Shown here: positions 50,890 through 58,639 of the stretch, piece after piece | Layout: every line of letters starts with the position of its first letter | Position numbering within the stretch: position 1 is the first letter of the stretch | Assembly (NCBI GenBank): GCA_015066115.1 | Contig: SVOZ01000002.1 | Location: 170,260-234,259 of the forward strand | Direction: 5' to 3' | Length of the DNA: 64,000 bases | DNA from: Oscillospiraceae bacterium | GTDB lineage: Bacteria; Bacillota; Clostridia; Oscillospirales; Ruminococcaceae | Made by a program: the position numbers and the translations under genes | Notes under the pieces: generated by a model | Database searches by the model: none | Seen by the model: the letters and a program-made list of their open reading frames with translations, nothing else | What the model was told of the DNA's origin: nothing

Positions 50890-51476
50890 CAGAGAACTCC
50901 CTTCGTTGAGGGAATCTCATCCTCAAAGCCTGTTTCAATCTTTGCCGCCGCTGAAAGCGCTCTTGCCGCCGCCTTAAAGGAGGCTTCTATGATATGATGC
51001 GAGTTGGTTCCGGCAAGCTGTTTTAGGTGAAGTGTACATCCGCAGTTTCTTACAAACGAAAGCCAGAATTCCTCTGCAAGCTCTGTGTCAAAGCTGCCGA
51101 TTTTTTCGGCAGGAATGCTTTCGGCATAGCCTAAAAGGTCTCTGCCCGAAAAATCAACTGCCGAGAGCACAAAGGTTTCATCCATAGGAATTGCCGACCA
51201 GCCATAGCGGCAGATGCCCTTTTTATCACCGAGAGCCTCTTTAAAGGCCATTCCTAAGCAGATGCCAATGTCCTCAACTGTGTGATGGTCGTCAACCTGA
51301 GTGTCGCCCTTGCAGGTAACTTCCAAATCAAATCTGCCGTGCCTTGCAAAAAGGGTGAGCATATGGTCTAAAAAGCCGCATCCGCTATCTATAACAGAGC
51401 TTCCTCTGCCGTCGATATTAAGCTTTAAAACGATGTCTGTTTCGGCGGTTTTGCGCTTAATTTCTGATATTCTCAT
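50889..51476 (-). CDS. hisB: Imidazoleglycerol-phosphate dehydratase
   Basis: Manganese-dependent dehydratase, 195 residues. The two metal motifs are FLDHMLTLFARHGRFD with DDHHTVEDIGI, and ITNSHHIIE-like GTNSHHIIEASFK. Monofunctional: it has no histidinol-phosphatase domain, and no hisN/hisJ is in the operon. It overlaps hisC by 4 bases. Confidence 0.96.
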   Translation of the reverse strand: MRISEIKRKTAETDIVLKLNIDGRGSSVIDSGCGFLDHMLTLFARHGRFDLEVTCKGDTQVDDHHTVEDIGICLGMAFKEALGDKKGICRYGWSAIPMDETFVLSAVDFSGRDLLGYAESIPAEKIGSFDTELAEEFWLSFVRNCGCTLHLKQLAGTNSHHIIEASFKAAARALSAAAKIETGFEDEIPSTKGVL

Positions 51477-52537
51477 TTTAGTTCCTCCAGAATTTCAGCA
51501 ATAGTTTTAACAAGGGCTTCAAGCTGATCTTTTGAGCCTATAGTTATGCGGACAAAGGGCGAAATGCGTTCTTTTTCAAAGTGGCGCACCAAAATTCCCT
51601 TTTGCTTTAATTTAAGATAAAGCTCCTTGCCGCTTATTTTATCATTCTTTGCAAAAACAAAGTTTGAAAGCGAGGGAAGGGTTTCAAAGCCAAGCGCCTT
51701 AAGCTTAAAGGTGAGCCACTCTCTGTTTTCAGCAATCTTTTTGCAGTTAGCTTTGGTGTAATCCTCGTCGCAAAGCGAGCCGATTCCTGCCGCCATCGTC
51801 ATCGAGTTTACGTTGTAAGGATTTGTTGAGTATTTAATGGTGTTAAGATCAGAAATTACTTCGCGGCTGGCCACACCAAAGCCAAGCCTTGCGCCTGCCA
51901 TTGAGCGCGATTTTGAAAATGTTTGGGTTACCAAAAGGTTATCAAACTCATTTACAAGGGAAACGCAGCTCTCTGCTCCGAAATCAACATAAGCCTCATC
52001 TATAACAACGATATTGTCAGGATTATTCCTAAGAATTTCTTTAATTTGCTCGCGGTTAAGCGCAATGCCTGTCGGCGCGTTGGGGTTTGCGATAAAAATA
52101 GTTTTGCCGAGGTTAAAATAATCCTTTATATCAATGGTAAAATCCTCTTTGAGAGGTATCGTCTGATAAGGCACATTATTTAAATCGGCAAAAACAGGAT
52201 AAAAGCCATAGGTTATATCGGGGAAAGCCGCGGGGGTTTTATCATCGCAAAAAGCCATAAAGGCAAAGTTTAAAACCTCGTCCGAGCCATTTGTGGCGAG
52301 CACCTGGCAGGGCTCTACATTAAAATGCTCGGCAAGCTTTTTATGAAGCTCTCTGCACTCGGGATCGCTGTAAAGCATAAGCCTTTTTGCCGCATCCTCG
52401 GCGCATTTTTGTGCCTTTTCAGAGGGCGGAAAGGGAGACTCATTTGTGTTAAGCTTTATGTACTGCATATCCTTGGGCTGTTCGCCGGGGGTGTAGGCTA
52501 CAAGCTTTTTATACTTTGTGCTTAAAAATCTGCTCAT
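51473..52537 (-). CDS. hisC: Histidinol-phosphate aminotransferase
   Basis: PLP aminotransferase, 354 residues: KLNTNESPFPPSEKA, NPNAPTGIAL, VIDEAYVDFG and the PLP lysine in VTQTFSKSRSMAGARLGFG. It shares one base with the hisD stop. Confidence 0.95.
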   Translation of the reverse strand: MSRFLSTKYKKLVAYTPGEQPKDMQYIKLNTNESPFPPSEKAQKCAEDAAKRLMLYSDPECRELHKKLAEHFNVEPCQVLATNGSDEVLNFAFMAFCDDKTPAAFPDITYGFYPVFADLNNVPYQTIPLKEDFTIDIKDYFNLGKTIFIANPNAPTGIALNREQIKEILRNNPDNIVVIDEAYVDFGAESCVSLVNEFDNLLVTQTFSKSRSMAGARLGFGVASREVISDLNTIKYSTNPYNVNSMTMAAGIGSLCDEDYTKANCKKIAENREWLTFKLKALGFETLPSLSNFVFAKNDKISGKELYLKLKQKGILVRHFEKERISPFVRITIGSKDQLEALVKTIAEILEELK

Positions 52538-53814
52538 TATTTCTCCTCAAATCTTATAACTGCACTTTTAGCGTGGGCGGTAAGTCCCTCTTTTTGAGCA
52601 AAGAAGGCAACGTCCTCGCAAACCTCTTTAAGTGCGTCGCGTGTAAAATATGTATACTGGGTCTTCTTTACAAAGTCATCAACCGAAAGCGGACTTGAAA
52701 ATTTTGCGGTTCCGCTTGTGGGCAGGGTGTGGTTTGGCCCTGCAAGGTAATCTCCGAGAGCCTCGGGACAGTTTCTGCCCATAAAGACAGAGCCTGCGTG
52801 TTTTATCTTGTCAAGATATTCAAAGGGATCATCAACGCAAAGCTCAAGATGCTCGGGCGCAATCTCGTTTGAGATCTCTATTGCTTTTAAAAGGTCGGGT
52901 GCAACTATTATCTTGCCGTTATTGTCAATCGATTTTCTTGCTATCTCGGCTCTTAAAAGAAGCGGAATTTGCTTTTCAATCTCAATAGAGACCGCTTTTG
53001 CAAGCTCAAAAGAATTTGTTACCAAAACAGCGCTTGCCATAATGTCGTGCTCTGCCTGAGAAAGAAGGTCAGCCGCCACAGAGCGCGCATCGCTCTTTTC
53101 ATCTGCAACAACAAGAATTTCGCTCGGCCCTGCTATCATATCAATTGAAACCGCGCCGAAAACCTGCTTTTTCGCCTCGGCAACAAAGGCATTTCCGGGT
53201 CCCACGATTTTGTCGACCTTGGGGATGCTCTCGGTTCCGTAAGCTAATGCGGCAATAGCCTGAGCTCCGCCAACCTTGAATATCTTATCAACTCCTGCTA
53301 TATGCGCCGCCGCTAAGATGACAGGGTTTATTTTGCCCTCTCGGTTTGGCGGAGTTACCATTACGACCTCCTCACAGCCTGCAATTTTTGCAGGAATGGA
53401 ATCCATCAAAACGGTGGAAGGATATGCCGCTGTGCCGCCCGGAACGTAAAGGCCTGCTCTGTCAACGGCGGTTATTTTCTGGCCCATAACAACGCCGTTT
53501 TCGCGTTTTATCTCAAAGCCCTCGCGCTTTTGCTTGCTGTGAAAGGCGCGGATGTTTTCGGCCGCCTTTTTGAGCACCTCTAAAAAACGCGGCTCGACCT
53601 CTTTGACAGCCTTATCAATTTCCTCTTTGGAAACCAGAAGAGAAGCAAGTTCAGCGCCGTCAAACCTTTTACAATACTCAAAAACCGCCTTATCGCCGTT
53701 TTCTCTTACATTTTTAATAATATCAGCAACTATGTCTTCAACCTTTGTTTGCGGCACGACACGGGCAAAAATTTCGCCGTTTTGCACCTTTCCGTATTCT
53801 AAAATCTTAATCAT
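52537..53814 (-). CDS. hisD: Histidinol dehydrogenase
   Basis: Zinc enzyme for the last two oxidations to histidine, 425 residues. [31 protein letters not shown], the zinc ligands in LLSQAEHD and [14 protein letters not shown], and the catalytic EHLELCV are all seen. The first 8 bases overlap the hisG end. Confidence 0.97.
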   Translation of the reverse strand: MIKILEYGKVQNGEIFARVVPQTKVEDIVADIIKNVRENGDKAVFEYCKRFDGAELASLLVSKEEIDKAVKEVEPRFLEVLKKAAENIRAFHSKQKREGFEIKRENGVVMGQKITAVDRAGLYVPGGTAAYPSTVLMDSIPAKIAGCEEVVMVTPPNREGKINPVILAAAHIAGVDKIFKVGGAQAIAALAYGTESIPKVDKIVGPGNAFVAEAKKQVFGAVSIDMIAGPSEILVVADEKSDARSVAADLLSQAEHDIMASAVLVTNSFELAKAVSIEIEKQIPLLLRAEIARKSIDNNGKIIVAPDLLKAIEISNEIAPEHLELCVDDPFEYLDKIKHAGSVFMGRNCPEALGDYLAGPNHTLPTSGTAKFSSPLSVDDFVKKTQYTYFTRDALKEVCEDVAFFAQKEGLTAHAKSAVIRFEEK

Positions 53815-54445
53815 TTTTTGCCTCCGTCTGTTGTGACAGACATTTTACGATTTTTTCGATAGGTTCACTTTTAAACTTAAAGTTTGCCTTATTGGCGATA
53901 AGCCTTGCACTTATGGGAACAACATCCTCAATAACCTCAAGGTTGTTTTCCTTTAGCGTGGTTCCTGTTTCAACTATATCAACAATAACATCCGAAAGAT
54001 TAAGAATCGGAGCTATCTCAATAGAGCCGTTTAGATGAATTATATCAATATCTCTGCCCTGTGCGGCATAGTGGCTTTTTGCGATATTTGCAAACTTTGT
54101 GGCAACCCTTAAGGTTTTCATTGTGTCATCGCGAAAGCCTTTTTTTGCGGCGACCGCCATTTTGCAAATACCTATTTTAAGGTCAAAAAGCTCGTAAACA
54201 TCGGGCTGATATTCAAGCAGAATATCCTTGCCTGCAACGCCGATGTCAGCCGCTCCGCGTTGAACATAAATTGCAACATCGGAAGGTTTTACCCAGAAAT
54301 AGCGCACGCCGCACTCTTTATTTTCAAATATCAGCTTGCGGTTGTTTTCCTTTATGGAAGGACAAGGAAAGCCTGCTTTTTCAAACATACTATAAACCTT
54401 TTCGCCGAGCCTGCCTTTAGGAAGGGCAATATTAAGCATTTCCAT
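53807..54445 (-). CDS. hisG: ATP phosphoribosyltransferase catalytic subunit, short form
   Basis: First step of histidine synthesis, using PRPP. The 212-residue length shows the short form that lacks the C-terminal regulatory domain and needs HisZ. NIALPKGRLGEKV at the N-terminus and the PRPP loop DVIVDIVETGTTLKENNL near 160 are diagnostic. hisZ is directly upstream, sharing one base. Confidence 0.96.
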   Translation of the reverse strand: MEMLNIALPKGRLGEKVYSMFEKAGFPCPSIKENNRKLIFENKECGVRYFWVKPSDVAIYVQRGAADIGVAGKDILLEYQPDVYELFDLKIGICKMAVAAKKGFRDDTMKTLRVATKFANIAKSHYAAQGRDIDIIHLNGSIEIAPILNLSDVIVDIVETGTTLKENNLEVIEDVVPISARLIANKANFKFKSEPIEKIVKCLSQQTEAKND

Positions 54446-55554
54446 TATTCTGCCGCCTCCTCTTTAAGCTCTACAAGTTCTCTGTATCTTAATTTACTCG
54501 GAATGCATCTTTCGGCAAGAACTCTCTTACCGCCATTTGCAAGCTTACTTACAAGCGCGCTTAAGCTGTCAAGCTTTGTGGTATCATCATAAAGCACAAG
54601 CACGTCAACGTCAAATTCTGCCGCGTTTTCAGAAAGCTGCTCAAGCATATCAAGATAAACGGCAAATCCGATAGCGCCGGCTTTTTTATTCATTCTGCTC
54701 ATAAGGTTATCGTACTGACCGCCCGAAAGCACACCCTCGGGAATGCCGCTTACAAAGCCTTTAAAAACAACTCCGTTATAATATTTCATATCATTTATAA
54801 CAGAAAAATCTATGCGGATTATATCTCCAAAGCCGCTTTTTTCAACCTGTTCTGTCGCCTTAGAAAGCAGATCAAGTGTCTCTTTTGAAACCATATCGTG
54901 AGCAAGGCTGTAAAGCTTGGGCAGGACATCCTTTGGCGCGCCGTGAAGCGAGATAAGCTCCTTTAAAACCGAGATTTTTTCCTCATCGACGCCGTTTTGA
55001 GCGCAAATGGCAGATGCCTCGTGAACATTTTTTTCTGCAATGCAGGCAACTATCTCTCTTTTTGCTTCGCCGCTTATTTTAAGGCTCTCCAAAAGTTCGG
55101 AAACAACCCCCATGTGCGAAACATCCAAAATACATTTATCGGATATTGTTTTAAGACTCTGTGCGGCAAGGGTTAAAACCTCACAAATGCAATAAAGGTC
55201 AACATTTCCTATGCATTCAAGGCCAAGTTGCATAATTTCCCTATATGAGCCGCTTTTGCCCGAAATTCTATATACATTTTCGTTATAATAAACCTTTTTA
55301 ACGGCCGCCTTATCGTCCTTGCTGTTCTTTATGATAGAAAGGGTGACATCGGGCTTTAATGCCATAAGCTTGCCGTTTGTGTCGGTAAAGGTTATAACAG
55401 AGTCGGAAATCAGAAAGTCCTTGTTTCTGACATAAAGGTCATATTCCTCAAACTTGCTCATTTTATATTGAGAATAACCGTATTTGCGGTAAAGCGAGCC
55501 TAAAAAGAGCGCCGCCCGCTCCTCTCTTTTAAGTTCTGTATCCTTAAAGTTCAT
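54445..55554 (-). CDS. hisZ: ATP phosphoribosyltransferase regulatory subunit
   Basis: HisRS-like protein without aminoacylation activity that forms an octamer with the short HisG. It has 369 residues: the class II-like motifs LKPDVTLSIIKNSK and KVYYNENVYRISGKSGSYREIMQLGLECIG, given by its ends KVYYNENVYR and QLGLECIG, and SVINDMKYYNGVVFKGF, SGGQYDNLM near the C-terminus. No anticodon-binding domain follows. Confidence 0.95.
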   Translation of the reverse strand: MNFKDTELKREERAALFLGSLYRKYGYSQYKMSKFEEYDLYVRNKDFLISDSVITFTDTNGKLMALKPDVTLSIIKNSKDDKAAVKKVYYNENVYRISGKSGSYREIMQLGLECIGNVDLYCICEVLTLAAQSLKTISDKCILDVSHMGVVSELLESLKISGEAKREIVACIAEKNVHEASAICAQNGVDEEKISVLKELISLHGAPKDVLPKLYSLAHDMVSKETLDLLSKATEQVEKSGFGDIIRIDFSVINDMKYYNGVVFKGFVSGIPEGVLSGGQYDNLMSRMNKKAGAIGFAVYLDMLEQLSENAAEFDVDVLVLYDDTTKLDSLSALVSKLANGGKRVLAERCIPSKLRYRELVELKEEAAE

Positions 55555-55555
55555 T

Positions 55556-55849
55556 TTACTCCTCCGAGCTTTTTAGTGTATCAATCGCGAGGCGATAGCC
55601 GCCGCTTCCGTATGCTAAGCATTTGTTAACACGGCTTATGGTCGCTGTGCTTACACCTGTTGCGCGGGTTATCTCCTGATAGTTTTTATCCTCGCTTAAC
55701 AGCCTTGCAACCTCAAGCCTCTGCGACATATCCATAATTTCCTTAATCGTGCAAAGATCCTCTAAAAGCAGATAGCATTCCTCTTCACTCTTAACATTTG
55801 TAATAGCATGAATAAGCCTGTCTGTTAACTCTGTATGCCACTGTTTCAT
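55556..55849 (-). CDS. TrpR-like regulator of the YerC/YecD family (HisR-type)
   Basis: A 97-residue protein of the TrpR-related YerC/YecD family: EDLCTIKEIMDMSQRLEVARLL then the HTH YQEITRATGVSTATISRVNKCL. In Firmicutes members of this family next to his genes are proposed histidine repressors (HisR). It is first gene of the his operon, 1 base before hisZ, with repeats overlapping the promoter. Autogenous control of the whole operon in response to histidine is the likely role. Confidence 0.9.
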   Translation of the reverse strand: MKQWHTELTDRLIHAITNVKSEEECYLLLEDLCTIKEIMDMSQRLEVARLLSEDKNYQEITRATGVSTATISRVNKCLAYGSGGYRLAIDTLKSSEE

Positions 55850-55864
55850 AATTTTTTCCTCCGA

Positions 55865-55884
55865 TTTAGTACTTCATTTTAGTA
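55865..55884. promoter_or_regulatory. Candidate operator of the his operon
   Basis: Two TTTAGTA copies (55865-55871 and 55878-55884), 13 bp apart, cover the start of transcription and touch the -10 box. TAGTAC/ACTA-type half sites here are a plausible target for the TrpR-like regulator encoded next. Confidence 0.45.
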
Positions 55885-55912
55885 TTTTATCACTTTAATG
55901 TGTTAAAGTCAA
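55884..55912 (-). promoter_or_regulatory. Promoter of the his operon
   Basis: -35 TTGACT (55912-55907), 17-bp spacer, -10 TAAAAT (55889-55884). Confidence 0.8.
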
Positions 55913-55998
55913 TAGTAAAGATGAAAAACACTGCATTTTTAAAAAATAATTATCGGCAAAAAGCAAATACTAATAAAAAAGCGAAAGGACTTTTAAAG

Positions 55999-56880
55999 GT
56001 GAAGCTTAAAAATATAGCTTTAACGGTTTTGGGAACCCTTATTCTCTGCTTTGGAAACGCAGTTTTCATTATACCCTTTAACTTAGTTACAGGCGGCGTT
56101 ACAGGCGTTGCCATTGTTTTAAACAGACTGTTTAATACCGAGTTTTTAACGGTTGATCTTTTAATTGCAATTCTAACCTGGATAATGTTTTTTACAGGCC
56201 TGTTTATTTTGGGCAAAAGCTTTGCAATAAAAACCTTAATTTCTTCCATTATTTATCCAATCGGAATAAGCCTGTTTTCCCGCCTTACAAGTCCCGAGGT
56301 TTTAGGCGGTTTTTTCCGCCTTGCAACCAAGGAGCACTCCCAGCTTTCAATTCTGCTTGCCGCCCTTTTTGGCGGAGTTTTTATAGGCGCAGGCTGTGCC
56401 ATAACCTTTTTGGGTGGCGGGAGCACAGGCGGAATTGACATAATTGCACTGTCCATCTGCAAGTTTTTTAAAAAGGTCAAAAGCTCGTATGCCATTTTTG
56501 CCATTGATGCCGTGATAATCATTTTCGGAATGTTTGTCCTTAAAAACTTCGTGCTTTCTCTGCTTGGAATTTTGACAGCCTTTATTGTTGCAATAGTTAT
56601 AGACAAGCTTTTCTTAGGCGAATCCGAAGCTTTTATTGCCCAGATAGTGTCGAAAAAAAGCGACAAGATCAACGCCGCTATTATAGAAACACTCAGGCGC
56701 ACCACCACCTTTTTTGACGTAACGGGCGGATACACAAAAAGCGGCAAAAAAATGCTTATGGTATCATTTCCAAAAGAGCAATATGTCGAGCTTATAAACA
56801 TAGTAACTTCAATTGATCTGTCAGCTTTTATAACGGTGCACCGCGCCCACGAAATACGCGGTGAGGGCTGGAATAACTAA
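55999..56880 (+). CDS. YitT family membrane protein
   Basis: DUF161/DUF2179 family protein. From GTG at 55999 it has 293 residues: five or six membrane segments (from about residue 6 to 180; VLGTLILCFGNAVFIIPFNL, GGVTGVAIVLNRLF) and a soluble C-terminal DUF2179 domain (about 205-290: TTTFFDVTGGYTKSGKKMLM). The start is chosen because the family usually begins a few residues before the first helix and GAAAGGA lies 9 bases upstream. An ATG at 55921 is also in frame but has no ribosome site. Transport substrate unknown. Divergent from the his operon. Confidence 0.88.
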   Translation: MKLKNIALTVLGTLILCFGNAVFIIPFNLVTGGVTGVAIVLNRLFNTEFLTVDLLIAILTWIMFFTGLFILGKSFAIKTLISSIIYPIGISLFSRLTSPEVLGGFFRLATKEHSQLSILLAALFGGVFIGAGCAITFLGGGSTGGIDIIALSICKFFKKVKSSYAIFAIDAVIIIFGMFVLKNFVLSLLGILTAFIVAIVIDKLFLGESEAFIAQIVSKKSDKINAAIIETLRRTTTFFDVTGGYTKSGKKMLMVSFPKEQYVELINIVTSIDLSAFITVHRAHEIRGEGWNN

Positions 56881-56884
56881 ACAA

Positions 56885-56913
56885 AACCCTCAGACAGCTG
56901 TCTGAGGGTTTTT
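56885..56913 (+). terminator. Terminator of yitT-like gene
   Basis: Perfect palindrome AACCCTCAGACAG / CTGTCTGAGGGTT followed by T. Confidence 0.9.
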
Positions 56914-57012
56914 ACATCAAAAAAAAAAAATTAAACAAAAAGCAAATACATCATTTCCATAAAATCGCCGCCTTTTAAAAAATTGTATCACAAATTAAAC
57001 CTGTTTGCAAAT

Positions 57013-57143
57013 AAGTGATAAGTGATGCGGCTACGCTGTGATAAGTGATGCGATGCGTTCCGCCCACGCGCCGAAGGCGTGCATCACAGGCGAGGCCTGC
57101 ATCACGCATAAAGTGCGCATCTCGTTCCGAAGGAACGCATCAC
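57013..57143. repeat. Mosaic of short palindromes separated by GCATCAC
   Basis: Units GCATCAC (57081, 57099, 57137) and GCATCTC (57117) alternate with small palindromes: ACGCGCCGAAGGCGT, AGGCGAGGCCT, GCATAAAGTGC and GTTCCGAAGGAAC. To the left GTGATAAGTGATGCG is repeated twice (57014 and 57039 regions). No open reading frame with a start and ribosome site covers it. It occupies most of the 300-bp gap before the HNH gene. Confidence 0.65.
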
Positions 57144-57186
57144 TCAAAAAAGAACTGGTCGAAAACCGAGGATTATCTTTTTCTCG

Positions 57187-57789
57187 TTATTTCAATATTG
57201 TTTTGATTTGTCCTTTTGTTAGCCAAGGCTTTTTCCTATGGATCATACTATGACAATTAGAACACACCATTAAAATGTCTTCCACTTTTGTTTTTTCGTT
57301 ATCCGTCATTTGTGATATAGGTTTAAGATGATGTGCTTCAATAAAATCTTTTCCTAATTCTCCGTATATTTTTTCGAAATCAAATCCACATACTTCACAA
57401 TATAAATGCCCGTGGTCAGCAATGAATTTATTTTTTACAGTTCGAATTAGTTTTACATTGCGTTCTCTTTGCAGATGTCTTTTCAGCGAAATCTTTCCTT
57501 CCACAAATTCATCATCTTCTTGTGTCAACTCAATTTGTTCATCAAAAGAATAATTTTTAAGTCCCCAATGACCTTTTCCAATTCCTTCAATAGCCTCAAA
57601 CAAATCATCTTTTCCGGTAAAAACACTAGAATTTGAACTATGTCTTTCAATAACACTTTGAATACTTTTTTTCCAAGTTTTTGTCAATTCACCATCGTAA
57701 ATCTCGCTAAATTTCTGATATATATCCTGATAATAAGCATGTCCACCCAAAGCTTCTAAACTTTTAACAATTGCTTCTTTATAAGTCAT
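57187..57789 (-). CDS. HNH endonuclease with N-terminal winged-helix-like domain
   Basis: It has 200 residues. The C-terminal third is an HNH nuclease: CEVCGFDFEKIYG (zinc cysteines), FIEAHHLKPISQ (catalytic histidines) and LMVCSNCHSMIHRKKPW. The first 75 residues (YKEAIVKSLEALGGHAYYQD, then the GHWGL end) resemble the winged-helix part found in some restriction endonucleases. It follows the four-helix-bundle gene by 12 bases. The pair is more A/T-rich in codon use than the neighbouring genes, which suggests acquisition. A role as a stand-alone nuclease or defence gene is inferred only. Confidence 0.85.
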   Translation of the reverse strand: MTYKEAIVKSLEALGGHAYYQDIYQKFSEIYDGELTKTWKKSIQSVIERHSSNSSVFTGKDDLFEAIEGIGKGHWGLKNYSFDEQIELTQEDDEFVEGKISLKRHLQRERNVKLIRTVKNKFIADHGHLYCEVCGFDFEKIYGELGKDFIEAHHLKPISQMTDNEKTKVEDILMVCSNCHSMIHRKKPWLTKGQIKTILK

Positions 57790-57801
57790 ATATTTCTCCT
57801 G

Positions 57802-58152
57802 TTATTTACTCAGTTTGCTTTTTGCTGTATTAATTGAAGACACTAACAACTTTTTAACCTCAATACACTTGTCTAAAATATCTTTGCCATCCAAATATCC
57901 ACTTTCAATTAAAAGTTCAAGCCAATATTCACTTTCAGAACATTCTTTGAGTGCTATTTGCAGTTTAGCAATAAAATCGGCAGTGCCGTGTCCGTAAAAT
58001 GCTTCTCTTATATTTGCACCAATACTTGTTCCACTACGAATAAGTTGGTTTGTAAGCACACTTTCCTTTTTAGTTTGTTTAACATAGTTACAAACTTTGA
58101 TTATTTCTAGTGCAAATTCTTTAGATTTTATAATTAAAGGACTATCAGCCAT
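57802..58152 (-). CDS. Four-helix-bundle protein (S23/IVP family)
   Basis: A 116-residue protein of the family first known from 23S rRNA intervening sequences and related to Avd of diversity-generating retroelements: SKEFALEIIKVCNYVK, LIRSGTSIGANIREAFYG, FIAKLQIALKECSESEYWLELL. No reverse transcriptase, variable repeat or rRNA is nearby. It has its own promoter (58176-58204) and AAAGGCGG ribosome site, and precedes the HNH gene in the same unit. Confidence 0.88.
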   Translation of the reverse strand: MADSPLIIKSKEFALEIIKVCNYVKQTKKESVLTNQLIRSGTSIGANIREAFYGHGTADFIAKLQIALKECSESEYWLELLIESGYLDGKDILDKCIEVKKLLVSSINTAKSKLSK

Positions 58153-58175
58153 AATATTACCGCCTTTCTAAAATA

Positions 58176-58204
58176 ATTATACCACTATAAAACAAAAAGA
58201 GCAA
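58176..58204 (-). promoter_or_regulatory. Promoter of the four-helix-bundle/HNH unit
   Basis: -35 TTGCTC (58204-58199), 17-bp spacer, -10 TATAAT (58181-58176). The -35 overlaps the tRNA-Leu terminator. Confidence 0.55.
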
Positions 58205-58217
58205 GGCAAAGCCTTGC
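58190..58217 (-). terminator. Terminator of the tRNA-Leu(UAA) transcript
   Basis: GCAAGGC / GCCTTGC with AAA loop (58201-58217), followed on the minus strand by TCTTTTTGTTTT. Confidence 0.7.
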
Positions 58218-58224
58218 AAAAAAA

Positions 58225-58313
58225 CTTATTACCTCTTACTTCTTACTTATTACTTTCCAAAGTCCCAAGGGCTTTTTGAGGTAAGAGTGAAGAGGTAATA
58301 GGTAAGAAGTAAG
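58225..58313. repeat. Imperfect inverted repeat of TTACTTCTTAC-type units
   Basis: CTTATTACCTCTTACTTCTTAC on the left (58225 on) faces GGTAAGAGTGAAGAGGTAATAGG and GGTAAGAAGTAAG on the right (to 58313). Each arm also contains small internal repeats. It lies between the four-helix-bundle gene and the tRNA. Confidence 0.5.
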
Positions 58314-58341
58314 CCCCAAGAACTTATCGTCCTTGGGGCTT

Positions 58342-58428
58342 TGGTGCCGCTGACCGGAATCGAACCGGTACGGTGTTGCCACCGAGGGATTTTAAGTCCC
58401 TTGCGTCTGCCTGTTCCGCCACAGCGGC
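58342..58428 (-). tRNA. tRNA-Leu(UAA)
   Basis: Reading the minus strand, the acceptor GCCGCTG pairs with CAGCGGC, followed by ACCA (CCA encoded). Anticodon loop CUUAAAA gives UAA. A long variable arm (GGTGGCAACACC) confirms a class II tRNA, and GGTTCGATTCC is the T loop. Confidence 0.97.
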
Positions 58429-58539
58429 TTTTTTACCTGCAACAATTATAATATACAATTTAAGGTCTGTTGTCAAGTTATTTTTTTATTTTAAGGGGTT
58501 ATATTAACAAGATTTTTACAATTTATTTTTTCTTTCATC

Positions 58540-58568
58540 TTTACAATATTACCCAAATATCATATAAT
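58540..58568 (+). promoter_or_regulatory. Promoter upstream of prfB
   Basis: -35 TTTACA (58540-58545), 17-bp spacer, -10 TATAAT (58563-58568). The 58429-58615 gap is otherwise A/T-rich with no gene. Confidence 0.65.
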
Positions 58569-58639
58569 TAAAATGTTAAGCTGTTTTTAAAAAAATTGTC
58601 AATAATAAAATATATTTGGCTTTCGAAAGGAATGTAACT

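Noticed and set aside
56253..56801. 182-codon minus-strand frame inside the YitT-type gene
   Set aside because: Antisense shadow; the plus-strand protein has clear family motifs.
57013..57143. CRISPR array
   Set aside because: The constant unit is only seven bases, the spacers are palindromes of 11-15 bases, and no cas gene is near.
57802..58152. Accessory gene (avd) of a diversity-generating retroelement
   Set aside because: The protein family fits, but there is no reverse transcriptase, template repeat or variable repeat in the window.
58225..58313. CRISPR-like or phase-variable repeat
   Set aside because: The units are irregular and inverted rather than directly repeated with spacers; there is no adjacent invertase.
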